Of a stretch of 64,000 nucleotides of DNA, positions 51,157 through 59,024 are shown piece by piece. This DNA is from Pseudomonadota bacterium (GTDB lineage: Bacteria > Pseudomonadota > Alphaproteobacteria > UBA2136 > JASBTF01). The translations under genes and the position numbers were made by a program. The stretch spans positions 132,885-196,884 of the forward strand of contig JASBTF010000001.1 of assembly GCA_030148545.1 (NCBI GenBank), given 5' to 3'. The notes under the pieces are model-generated. The model ran no database searches, had not been told where the DNA came from, and saw only the letters and a program-made list of their open reading frames with translations. Position 1 is the stretch's first letter. Each line of letters starts with the position of its first letter.

Positions 51157-51218
51157 TTGCATTCCTAACGTGATGTAGATGTTGTCTTACTCTACATGTT
51201 GAACTGGTTGGAATGCAA
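51157..51218 (-). promoter_or_regulatory. Hairpin sequestering the ribosome-binding site of the 47-residue gene
   Basis: On the minus strand TTGCATTCC (51218-51210) pairs with GGAATGCAA (51165-51157), and inside ATGTAGA (51197-51191) pairs with TCTACAT (51179-51173). The AGGA ribosome-binding site (51166-51163) lies in the 3' arm. Transcripts reading through from cheA would contain the full fold. Confidence 0.55.
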
Positions 51219-51229
51219 ATAATGTTAAA

Positions 51230-53320
51230 TTAAGCAGCGCGGCGTGTTAGGTCTTTTAGTAGGTACGGTACGTCCAGAATCATTTGTACTTGGCCATCAC
51301 CATTAATGGTAGCCCCTGCTACAGCTGGGTGCGTGGTGAATAGGTCGCTGAGCTGTTTAATCACTGCTTCTTCTTGGCCGTGGAGTTTATCTACTACCAA
51401 GCCAACCATTTGGGTGTTTTCGCGGATCACAATAATGAAGCCGCGTTCCGGAATGCTGCCGCCACCTTTGGCAAGCTGATGTAAGTAGAAGAGAGGTAAT
51501 GTTTGATTACGCAGTTCAATAACATCGTTGTTATTCACATTACGACGGTGCTCAGGGTTAAATTTAATAACCTCGGCTACATCACCAATTGGTACAGCAA
51601 AAAACTCTTCTGCTGCTTCTACCACCAACGCTTGTACAATAGCGAGCGTGAGCGGCAATTGCACACGAATGGTTGTGCCTTTGCCTTCTTCGGAGCGGAT
51701 ATCCAGCTGACCTTTTAGTTTTTGGATGTTGGAGTTTACAACGTCCATACCCACACCACGGCCAGATACATCGCTTACGGTATCAGCGGTAGAGAAGCCC
51801 GGTGCCAAAATGAGGCGTACAGCATCTTCATCGGCCATTTGCTCAGCTGCAGATTCGTTAATAATGCCTTTTTCAACAGCTTTACGTTTAATGATATCTG
51901 GTGGAATACCTTTACCGTCATCAATAACTTTAATCACCACGTTATTACCTTCGTAACAGGCACTAATGTGTAGCGAGCCTGTGCGCGCTTTACCATTAGC
52001 TTCACGTGTTTCAGGGTCTTCAATACCGTGGTCGAGCGCGTTGCGAATAAGGTGTACCATTGGGTCGCCTAAATCTTCCACAAGTGACTTATCAACTTCA
52101 GTATCTTCACCTTCAATGGTGAGTTCAATATCTTTACCGAGTTGGCTTTTAAGCGTACGCACTTGGCGCGGAATTTTATCGAACACTTTAGAAATCGGCT
52201 GCATGCGTGTACGCAGAACCGATGTTTGCAGGTCGGTTGTTACGCGGCCAAAAATTTCGAAGTTGTTTACAATAGCAGAGTGGTTAGACAGTGTGCGCAA
52301 AGCTTTTTGTGCGTCTGGCGTGCTTAGTTGGCGGATGAGGCTGTTACGGGCCAGTACCAGCTCACCAACTAGGTTCATCACCTCATCCAAACGTGTGGTT
52401 TCGATACGTAGTGTTTCTGCAGGTGCATCAATTTTACGGCGAGACGTTTGTTTGCGGCGGTCGTCTTCGTTAGCTTGGCGGCGATCATCACCTTTTTGGC
52501 GGCGCTCAACAGGGGTAACATCACGCGGTTGTGCGGGAGCTACTTCGGTACCTTGTGCTTCAGCCGGGGCTGACTCTTCTTTTTCCTCGTCGGCAATTTC
52601 TGCTTCCAAAACAGGTTCTTCTGCAGCTGGTGCGCCTAGTTGAGGGTCGTTCATCACTTCATCTAGTAGTTCTGCATTTACAGGAGGTTTTGGTGCCGGT
52701 TCAGCTGCCGCTGGTGCTTCTTCCTCAGCTGGTGCGCCTAGCTGTGGGTCGTTTTTAACTTCGTCTAATAGGTCGGCATTTACTACTGGTGCTTCAGCTT
52801 CTGCTGGTTCAGCTGCCGCAGGGGTTTCTTCCTCGGCTGGTGCGCCTAGTTGAGGATCATTTTTAACTTCGTCGAGTAGGTCGGTATTAACAGCTTGTGG
52901 TGCTGGTGCTTCGTTAGCATCACCACAGGTGAGGTCCTCTAGCTTTTTAATCAGCTCGCTGTTGTCCATGTTGGAGTTATCATCTCCTGCCATGTAATTA
53001 TCCATCATGGTGCGTAGGGTATCGTTACTATCGAGCAAGGCATCCATTACTGGGGTGGTTACTTTTACACGGCCGCCGCGCACTTCATCCAACAAGGTTT
53101 CGCCGCAGTGCGCAAGCTTGGCAAGTTTATCGAGCCCCAAGAACCCTGCGCCACCTTTAAGGGTGTGTAGGACACGGAAAATACGGTCAACTAGGTCGGC
53201 GTCAGTGTCACCATCGGCGGAAAGAGCTTCTAGGCGGATCAAATCCTGCTCTAGGCTATCAAGGCTTTCCTCAGCTTCGGTGAAAAACTCCTGTAGAATT
53301 TCTTGATCCATGCCGTCCAT
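51230..53320 (-). CDS. cheA: Chemotaxis histidine kinase CheA
   Basis: A 696-residue cytosolic kinase. The Hpt domain (~5-105) has phospho-acceptor His52 in RVLHTLKGGAGFLGL. Residues ~141-240 are a low-complexity linker with three near-identical 20-residue repeats around LLDEVKNDPQLGAPAEE (at ~145, ~181, ~215) in place of an obvious P2 domain. The dimerisation domain (~305-370) includes TTRLDEVMNLVGELVLARNSL. The ATPase domain has HLIRNALDHGIE, IDDGKGI and GRGVGMDVV. The CheW-like P5 domain (~555-690) closes it. GGAG is 7 bases before the ATG. It lies downstream of dnaX on the same strand, and its partners cheY-cheZ-cheB are 4.5 kb away. Confidence 0.96.
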   Translation of the reverse strand: MDGMDQEILQEFFTEAEESLDSLEQDLIRLEALSADGDTDADLVDRIFRVLHTLKGGAGFLGLDKLAKLAHCGETLLDEVRGGRVKVTTPVMDALLDSNDTLRTMMDNYMAGDDNSNMDNSELIKKLEDLTCGDANEAPAPQAVNTDLLDEVKNDPQLGAPAEEETPAAAEPAEAEAPVVNADLLDEVKNDPQLGAPAEEEAPAAAEPAPKPPVNAELLDEVMNDPQLGAPAAEEPVLEAEIADEEKEESAPAEAQGTEVAPAQPRDVTPVERRQKGDDRRQANEDDRRKQTSRRKIDAPAETLRIETTRLDEVMNLVGELVLARNSLIRQLSTPDAQKALRTLSNHSAIVNNFEIFGRVTTDLQTSVLRTRMQPISKVFDKIPRQVRTLKSQLGKDIELTIEGEDTEVDKSLVEDLGDPMVHLIRNALDHGIEDPETREANGKARTGSLHISACYEGNNVVIKVIDDGKGIPPDIIKRKAVEKGIINESAAEQMADEDAVRLILAPGFSTADTVSDVSGRGVGMDVVNSNIQKLKGQLDIRSEEGKGTTIRVQLPLTLAIVQALVVEAAEEFFAVPIGDVAEVIKFNPEHRRNVNNNDVIELRNQTLPLFYLHQLAKGGGSIPERGFIIVIRENTQMVGLVVDKLHGQEEAVIKQLSDLFTTHPAVAGATINGDGQVQMILDVPYLLKDLTRRAA

Positions 53321-53407
53321 GGTGGTCTCCAGCTTTTATTATTATTTTTTAATTTGCCTATGTAACATAGCACAGGTTTTATTAAGGGAGAAAGGGTAAA
53401 CAGCTGT

Positions 53408-55048
53408 TTAATCCACTGCCTCTAGCACGGCGCCGGGGAATTGCGCCAAAATCTTTTGTACTTCTGGATTTTCTTTAGCAGCATCTAGGCGCTCTTGGGC
53501 GTTGCGCTGCTTTGTTTCATGCACAGTTTCGTTTGCTGAAGCTTCCAGCAGTGTGATTTGCCAATTTTTTTGCGTGGCCTCTTTAAGTGATTGGCGCAGG
53601 CGCTGTGCAATGTCAGATGCTTCGTGCACGCCTTTTTCTACTTTTAGCTTCAGGAAGGTATCTTCCATCATATCGCAGCGTACTTGTTGCTCCAAAATAG
53701 CGGCGAGCGCCGGTTGCTGTTGCTGTAGAATGGTAATAACATCAACCCAGTTTTTGGGCATGGCTGCAGGTGTTGGTTGTGCTGCTTTTTCTTCCCACGG
53801 TGGGGTTGCTTCTGCAACTTGTTGCGGTGCAGGCTCTGTTACTGTGGCCTGGGGTGTTGGTGCTGGCTGCGGTTTAGGCGTTGGCGACTTTTTTACCGTT
53901 GCGGTGTTGGCCGCTCCTTCTGTTTGTAGCAGCTCGGTTAATGGCGGTAAGGCTGCTAGGTGGCTTACGCGTACAATGGCCATGGTTAGTGCCTCGTAAG
54001 GGCGTGCAGCGAGTTTAATATCTTCTGCGCCTTTTAGTAACGTTTGGTAAGCGCGGCTGAGCTGGTCTAGTGCTACTTTTTGGCTGAGCTCACTGCCATT
54101 TTGCTGCTCTAGTTCGCTTAGTGTATTGCTGGTAGCAAGTTCAGGGATGAGCTTGATACGTGTGAGCAGGTGCAGGTTGGCGAGTAGGTCTTGCGCTACG
54201 AGTAGCGGGTCTACGCCTAGTGCATGGAGCTCATCCAGTAGATTTAGCGTGGCTGGGGTGTCGTTATTAAAAATATTGTTGAGTAACTGCCACAGGCGTG
54301 CACGGTCGGCTAGGCCAAGCATTTTGCTGACTAAGTCGCTCTCAATTTTTTTACCGGCAGATAGGGCAATGGCTTGGTCTAGCAGGCTAAGGCCATCACG
54401 TACCGAGCCATCGGCAGCGCGAGCAATAAGCTGAATGGCCGCCGTATCAGCTTCAATGCTTTCTTTTTGCAGGATATCGGTAAAGTGTTCGGCCAATTGC
54501 TCGGCGCTGAGGCGTTTGAGGTCAAACCGTTGGCAGCGCGACAGTACAGTTACTGGGATTTTATGAACCTCGGTAGTAGCAAATAGGAAAATTACATTGG
54601 CTGGTGGTTCTTCCAGCGTTTTGAGCAGGGCGTTGAACGCCGCTTTACTCAGCATGTGCACTTCGTCGATGATGTACACTTTGTAGCGGCCTTGTACCGG
54701 AGCATAGGCTACGCCTTCAAATAGGTCGCGAATATCATCTACGCCAGTGTGGCTGGCAGCATCAAATTCCAGCACGTCGGGGTGGGTACCGGTGGTGATG
54801 GTTTGTACTTGTGGGTCGTCCTCGGTCCAGCTGGTGTTAGGGCCATCGGTGCAGTTAAGTGCTTTGGCAATTAGGCGTGCAATACTGGTTTTACCAACAC
54901 CACGAATCCCCGTAAGCACATAAGCGTGGTGCAGGCGATTTTGCTCAATAGCGTTTTGGAATGTTTGTACCAGAGCATCCTGTCCTTTGAGTTCGGCAAA
55001 GGTTTGTGAGCGGTATTTACGGGCAAGAACTAAATAGGCGTCAGACAT
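53408..55048 (-). CDS. dnaX: DNA polymerase III subunit gamma/tau
   Basis: The clamp-loader ATPase, 546 residues. ARKYRSQTFAELKGQDALVQTF starts it, Walker A is LTGIRGVGKTSIARLIAKALN, the DEAD-like box is YIIDEVHMLSKAAFNALLKTLEEPP and the sensor-1 region is FATTEVHKIPVTVLSRCQRFDLKR. The zinc-binding Cys pattern of other DnaX proteins is not obvious. A Pro/Ala/Gln-rich linker (~395-460) precedes the tau-like C terminus. The ATG at 55048 is chosen over the upstream open frame because MSDAYLVLARKYR is the family start; TATAAG ends 7 bases before it. Confidence 0.95.
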   Translation of the reverse strand: MSDAYLVLARKYRSQTFAELKGQDALVQTFQNAIEQNRLHHAYVLTGIRGVGKTSIARLIAKALNCTDGPNTSWTEDDPQVQTITTGTHPDVLEFDAASHTGVDDIRDLFEGVAYAPVQGRYKVYIIDEVHMLSKAAFNALLKTLEEPPANVIFLFATTEVHKIPVTVLSRCQRFDLKRLSAEQLAEHFTDILQKESIEADTAAIQLIARAADGSVRDGLSLLDQAIALSAGKKIESDLVSKMLGLADRARLWQLLNNIFNNDTPATLNLLDELHALGVDPLLVAQDLLANLHLLTRIKLIPELATSNTLSELEQQNGSELSQKVALDQLSRAYQTLLKGAEDIKLAARPYEALTMAIVRVSHLAALPPLTELLQTEGAANTATVKKSPTPKPQPAPTPQATVTEPAPQQVAEATPPWEEKAAQPTPAAMPKNWVDVITILQQQQPALAAILEQQVRCDMMEDTFLKLKVEKGVHEASDIAQRLRQSLKEATQKNWQITLLEASANETVHETKQRNAQERLDAAKENPEVQKILAQFPGAVLEAVD

Positions 55049-55141
55049 GAATTTTCTTATAGCGTACCCTTGCCATTTAGGGAAGGATATTGTACATAGT
55101 ATACAACGTTTGTTGTGTTTTATATAAAGAATGAGGCTGGT

Positions 55142-55717
55142 ATGTCGGAATCGAAAGAGTTCGCACCAGCTGAAATGTTGGTGCATGTGGAGGGGCAAAG
55201 CTATGTAGTAGCGCCCTTAAGTTTGGGACAACCTACAAGGCGTATGCGCCTTATGGTGCGTGCATTGCAGGAATTTCATGAAGATATTGCGCGTCATGAT
55301 AGATGGTTAATACTTGGTCCGAGTCAGCCTTGGTTTAGTACTAAAGCTTATTTGGTTTTACCCATCCTGCAAGGGCGTTACTGGCTTTATGCTATGCCTT
55401 TGCCTTATGGTATGGCAAAGCCTGCCATATCTAGTGCGCGTGGCCGTGGGTTTGAAGGTTTTGTGATTTCTCAGCTTAAGCAAGTTAAAGTTGCTGATGC
55501 AGAGAATGGTTTATCTCCTGATGATTTGGGAAAACCGCTTAGTGATGACGAAATAAGTTGGCACTTAGGTGCTGATGACCCTGACCAACTTGTGTTTCCC
55601 GTTTTCTTGGATCAGGTTGATGGTTCAGAGAATGCTCTTGCTGGTTATCATGCGTTGCTTAGGCAGTATGAGGAAACCATTCCTGATAGCTCAGATGAAG
55701 AGGCAGGTGCTAGCTAG
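55142..55717 (+). CDS. Hypothetical acidic protein, function unknown
   Basis: A 191-residue protein with no recognised family. MSESKEFAPAEMLVHVEGQSYVV at the start is followed by a mostly beta region (DRWLILGPSQPWFST, LQGRYWLYAMPLPYG) and a strongly acidic C terminus (DSSDEEAGAS). The start at 55142 follows an AGG-rich site 5 bases upstream and the promoter-like TATATA at 55121-55126. Its stop codon lies within a terminator hairpin. It lies between dnaX (divergent) and the SRP RNA gene. Confidence 0.7.
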   Translation: MSESKEFAPAEMLVHVEGQSYVVAPLSLGQPTRRMRLMVRALQEFHEDIARHDRWLILGPSQPWFSTKAYLVLPILQGRYWLYAMPLPYGMAKPAISSARGRGFEGFVISQLKQVKVADAENGLSPDDLGKPLSDDEISWHLGADDPDQLVFPVFLDQVDGSENALAGYHALLRQYEETIPDSSDEEAGAS

Positions 55718-55740
55718 CAACTGCCTCTTTTCTTTTTGTT
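55699..55740 (+). terminator. Terminator after the acidic hypothetical gene
   Basis: AAGAGGCAG (55699-55707) pairs with CTGCCTCTT (55721-55729), followed by TTCTTTTTG. The stop codon TAG at 55715-55717 lies in the loop, and an inner GCTAGCTAGC can pair with itself. Confidence 0.8.
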
Positions 55741-55760
55741 ATAAATCTTATAGTGTCGCT

Positions 55761-55850
55761 GCGCTGGTGATGGACATGCTTGTAGGGCAGCCCGTCAGGG
55801 CCGAAAGGCAGCAGCGGACCTTATTTTAGTCATGGGTCATTGCCAGCATT
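55761..55850 (+). ncRNA. ffs: Signal recognition particle RNA (small, 4.5S type)
   Basis: The universal SRP domain IV signature is present: GTCAGGGCCGAAAGGCAGCAGC at about 55789-55810, with the GGAA-like tetraloop (GAAA) and the A-C/AGCAGC internal loop that binds Ffh. Flanking arms GCTGGTGATG (from 55763) and CATTGCCAGC (to 55847) pair to close a single hairpin of ~85-90 bases. A TATAGT -10 box is at 55749-55754. The end is followed by TTTATAATTTTT. A small SRP RNA close to dnaX is known in alphaproteobacteria. Exact ends are estimated. Confidence 0.9.
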
Positions 55851-56167
55851 TATAATTTTTCAGGGTGTTCGCTATAGGTGCAGCTGCTAAAAGGTGGTTT
55901 TAGGCTAGGTGGCCAGCGGTTTAGGGCTTGCAGGGTAGGAATATCGCTACGTGGTAGGTTAACAGCAACCCATTGGTGACCGTCTAGCGCCATGAGTACA
56001 TGGCGGCGAGTGCCATCCACAATGCCGCTACGCCAGCGTTTAATGCGTGTTATGGGTACGGGTTTATAGTGCAGGTCTACGCCTAAATCCCACCATAAAT
56101 GCCCTGTAGGTGCATAGGTTTCTAAGCAAACAATATTTTTATAAATGCGGAATTTTGCAGCACTCAT
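55850..56167 (-). CDS. Hypothetical protein of 105 residues
   Basis: I do not recognise it. FRIYKNIVCLETYAPTGHLWWDLGVDLHYKPVPITRIKRW is beta-rich, followed by GTRRHVLMALDGHQWVAVNLPRSD; no membrane segment or signal peptide is seen. The ATG at 56167 is 6 bases after TACAAT with TTGATT 16 bases further upstream, again a leaderless layout. The stop abuts the 3' end of the SRP RNA gene, which is convergent. Confidence 0.65.
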   Translation of the reverse strand: MSAAKFRIYKNIVCLETYAPTGHLWWDLGVDLHYKPVPITRIKRWRSGIVDGTRRHVLMALDGHQWVAVNLPRSDIPTLQALNRWPPSLKPPFSSCTYSEHPEKL

Positions 56168-56304
56168 ATGCGTATTGTATTGAATTTTTTAAATGAATCA
56201 ATTGTGTGATGATTCACCAAAACGACACACCCCGTTGTGTTTGTTGTTTGTATGTGGTGCGGAAAAACTTTTTTTAAACGTGTGCTTGCGGCACAATAGC
56301 GCGC

Positions 56305-57372
56305 ATGAGTAAGAGCGAAACAGCCGTTGCCCCTTTGTTGACTGCACCATTCCAAAATGTGGTGGTTTTAACCGATTTTAATGACGATGTTGCGAATGCA
56401 CAAATTGAAATGCGCTTGCGTAATGTGCTGGCGTACACTGTGCAACAGCGCAATAAGCGCACAACATTGCCTGATGATGTTGCCATTTCCGATGTATTTG
56501 TAGAGCGCCGCTTGCAACCACCACCGGTGATGAACGTACGTGATATTCCTCCCGGTAATATTGATTATGCAGCTTATGCGCTATACTCTTGCTATCGTGC
56601 GCTAGGGCGTACTAAGCCAAATTTATTTATTCATGTAACAGACCCGGGTGTGGGCCACAGTGAGGACCGTTGCTTGCTGATGACTGACATTGGTAATACA
56701 TTTATTGGCCCTAATAATGGCTCCATTGGTTTGCTGGCACGTTTTTTTGCTGAGCGTAATATTCGCACCAAGCAGTGGTTGCTAGATATTGATATTATTG
56801 AACAAATTGAACAAGCTCGCATGGAAAGTCCAACGTATCACTTGCCGCGTGCGTTCCATGGTCGCGATTTGTTTGGTGTGGTTGGTGGCCTTATTGCTGG
56901 TGGGGTAGACCCAATGGCACTGGTGCAACCTCAGTCCGATGGTATGCCAGTGGTAAAACGCCCGTTTGCAAGTAAATTGCAGGCACTACCAATGCAGTTG
57001 CGCCGTCCTCAGCCGTTTTTTGCCATTCGTGATAATATTTATGGAAACCTCAAAACGAACCTAACACTAGATGCATTAGCGTTTGACCAAATGGTAGAAG
57101 AAGATGCGCGTTTTCGTGTGCGCTGCTGTCATAAGCATCCGCGTGGGCCTTTCTGCTGGGGTAACAGCACTATGACATTCCCAGCGCGTCGTGCCTTTAC
57201 TGCGGGTACGGCCGTGGGTATGCCACAACTATTTTTAGGGTCTACCATGGCACCAATGTGGGATGAGCGCTTGGTTGAGCTAGCATTGCACAGAGATGAT
57301 TTAGCCGCTGATTTTGGTATGGCCGATAACGACGGTGCTGCTGCTGAATTTACTATTGAACGGATTAGCTAG
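56305..57372 (+). CDS. SAM hydroxide adenosyltransferase family protein (DUF62)
   Basis: A 355-residue protein of the family that hydrolyses S-adenosylmethionine to adenosine and methionine, related to SAM-dependent fluorinases. VVVLTDFNDDVANAQIEM at the start, HVTDPGVGHSEDRCLL, GNTFIGPNNGSIGLLARFF and LPRAFHGRDLFGVVGGLIAGG correspond to the family TDFG, VDPGVG, PDNG and FHGRD motifs, some of them altered (TDFN, GPNNG). CACAAT ends 7 bases before the ATG. A GTG-start Nudix gene follows by 2 bases. Confidence 0.85.
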   Translation: MSKSETAVAPLLTAPFQNVVVLTDFNDDVANAQIEMRLRNVLAYTVQQRNKRTTLPDDVAISDVFVERRLQPPPVMNVRDIPPGNIDYAAYALYSCYRALGRTKPNLFIHVTDPGVGHSEDRCLLMTDIGNTFIGPNNGSIGLLARFFAERNIRTKQWLLDIDIIEQIEQARMESPTYHLPRAFHGRDLFGVVGGLIAGGVDPMALVQPQSDGMPVVKRPFASKLQALPMQLRRPQPFFAIRDNIYGNLKTNLTLDALAFDQMVEEDARFRVRCCHKHPRGPFCWGNSTMTFPARRAFTAGTAVGMPQLFLGSTMAPMWDERLVELALHRDDLAADFGMADNDGAAAEFTIERIS

Positions 57373-57374
57373 CT

Positions 57375-57812
57375 GTGACCGCTCCTGAACACCGTGAACG
57401 GCATTGGTATGATGTTCGGCAGTATGTGGTGGTGCTGAATAATAAAAAAGAATTTTTGTGCCTACAACTTCCTGACAGTTATGGTGAAGGCTGTGGTGGT
57501 AAGTGGGTATTGCCTGGTGGCAAGCTGCGTCCGGATGAAAATATTACTGACAGTTTGTTGCGTGAAGTTGAAGAAGAAACTGGGCTAACAGTAACCATGC
57601 GTGGCGTATTTTCAGCAGCACGCTGGGCTACTGAGAACTCAGAGAAATACGGAACTTTTTGGTGGGCAGAGGCAGCGGATGGCGATATTCAGCTGAGTGA
57701 TGAACACCAAAATTATAATTGGCGCCCACTGGCCGATGCAGACAAGGTAGACTGGCTTTTGGCTTTTTTGCCACGTCTGTTGGCAGATTTAACGGTGTCA
57801 GTTGACGGCTAA
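57375..57812 (+). CDS. Nudix hydrolase
   Basis: A 145-residue protein that is essentially one Nudix domain. The box from about residue 52 is GGKLRPDENITDSLLREVEEETGL, with intact metal-binding Glu residues. The substrate is unknown; neighbours suggest an operon with the SAM hydrolase-like protein, so adenosine-linked metabolites are a candidate. The start is a GTG 2 bases after the previous stop, without an ATG nearby. Confidence 0.85.
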   Translation: MTAPEHRERHWYDVRQYVVVLNNKKEFLCLQLPDSYGEGCGGKWVLPGGKLRPDENITDSLLREVEEETGLTVTMRGVFSAARWATENSEKYGTFWWAEAADGDIQLSDEHQNYNWRPLADADKVDWLLAFLPRLLADLTVSVDG

Positions 57813-57881
57813 GTGTTTACCTCATATGGTCAAGACGTGCCAAACAGGTTATATTAACGTAAGAACAAGAAAAAGAGTGTC

Positions 57882-58271
57882 ATGGCTGTAAATAAAGACA
57901 TGAAAATCCTAGTGATTGACGACTTCCAAACAATGCGACGCATTGTGATTAACCTTTTGCGTCAACTTGGGTTTAGTAATACTTACGAGGCGGTAGATGG
58001 TCAGCAAGCTTGGGAACGTATCCAGGCTGATCGTGACTTTGATCTCATCGTTTCAGACTGGAATATGCCGAACATGACAGGGCTTGAACTGTTAGAAAAA
58101 GTGCGTGCACATCCTGATTATAAAGAACTACCTTTTATTATGGTTACAGCAGAAGGAAAGCGTGAAAACGTGATTATGGCTGTAGAAAAAGGTGTAAGCA
58201 ATTACGTGGTGAAACCGTTTAACGCGGCAACACTAAAACAAAAACTAACACGTGTTATTGGCGACTTTTAA
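57882..58271 (+). CDS. cheY: Chemotaxis response regulator CheY
   Basis: A single-receiver protein of 129 residues that, when phosphorylated by CheA, binds the flagellar switch. The acidic pocket is in ILVIDDFQTMRR, the phospho-acceptor Asp in LIVSDWNMPNMTGLELL, with Thr in IMVTAEGKREN and Lys in YVVKPFNAATLKQKL. It leads cheY-cheZ-cheB with 27- and 21-base gaps. A TATATT at 57850-57855 is the best -10 candidate. Confidence 0.96.
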   Translation: MAVNKDMKILVIDDFQTMRRIVINLLRQLGFSNTYEAVDGQQAWERIQADRDFDLIVSDWNMPNMTGLELLEKVRAHPDYKELPFIMVTAEGKRENVIMAVEKGVSNYVVKPFNAATLKQKLTRVIGDF

Positions 58272-58298
58272 CCAATCAAATTTATTGGGAGTGGGGAC

Positions 58299-59003
58299 AT
58301 GCAAAACGTTGATTTGCAAAAACGACTAGAAGAGATTGAAAAAGCAGATGGTATGGTGCCAGTTGCTGAAGTACGAGAGCTGCTTGTAGCTGTTCGTGAA
58401 CTGTTTGAAGGTGGGCAAGCTGGCGAGGTATCGCTAGGTGATGAGCTCTCTGACTTGGCAGGCTATATTAATGCTGCAAAAAGTGAGCTACGTGCTTTTG
58501 CTGACATGAAGCTGGCTGACAAGGAAATCCCTGATGCAAGTGACCAGCTGGATGCCGTTGTAAAGGCAACAGAAGCTGCAACAGACCAAATTATGGATGC
58601 TTGTGAAAGCATGGAGCGTAATAACACAGCGCTGCGCCAACGTTTGTTGGATGTTGATCCACCGCTGGATCCAGATGTGTTGGCTAGCGTTGACGATATG
58701 CTTGGCGAAAGTCAAAAGCGTCTGACAAATATTTTTGAAGCTTGTAACTTCCAAGATCTGACAGGTCAGCGGATTCAAAAAATTGTAAGCACATTGCGTA
58801 ATATTGAACAGCAAGTACTGCGTATGGTGATTCTGTTTGGTATGAAGCAAAGTGGTGAAGCAACGACCGAGGCTGTTGTACAAGAGCGTATGGAAGAAGC
58901 GCGCCAAGCTAAGGAAAGTGGCTCACTTGAAAATGGTCCTCAGCTACCAGGCCAAGGCTTGGAACAAGATGATGTTGACGCACTGCTTGCAAAACTCCTG
59001 TAA
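58299..59003 (+). CDS. cheZ: CheY-P phosphatase CheZ
   Basis: A 234-residue mostly helical protein. The active helix contains ACNFQDLTGQRIQKIVSTL (~148-166), where the Gln contacting the CheY active site is conserved, and the C-terminal DDVDALLAKLL is the CheY-binding peptide. CheZ speeds dephosphorylation of CheY-P. It is less widespread in alphaproteobacteria, which more often use extra CheY proteins as phosphate sinks. Confidence 0.92.
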   Translation: MQNVDLQKRLEEIEKADGMVPVAEVRELLVAVRELFEGGQAGEVSLGDELSDLAGYINAAKSELRAFADMKLADKEIPDASDQLDAVVKATEAATDQIMDACESMERNNTALRQRLLDVDPPLDPDVLASVDDMLGESQKRLTNIFEACNFQDLTGQRIQKIVSTLRNIEQQVLRMVILFGMKQSGEATTEAVVQERMEEARQAKESGSLENGPQLPGQGLEQDDVDALLAKLL

Positions 59004-59024
59004 CGGCAAACGAAAGGCAGTCTA

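Noticed and set aside
55115-55141. Upstream start for the acidic hypothetical protein
   Set aside because: It would fall at the predicted promoter and lacks a ribosome-binding site; the ATG at 55142 has an AGG-type site 5 bases upstream.
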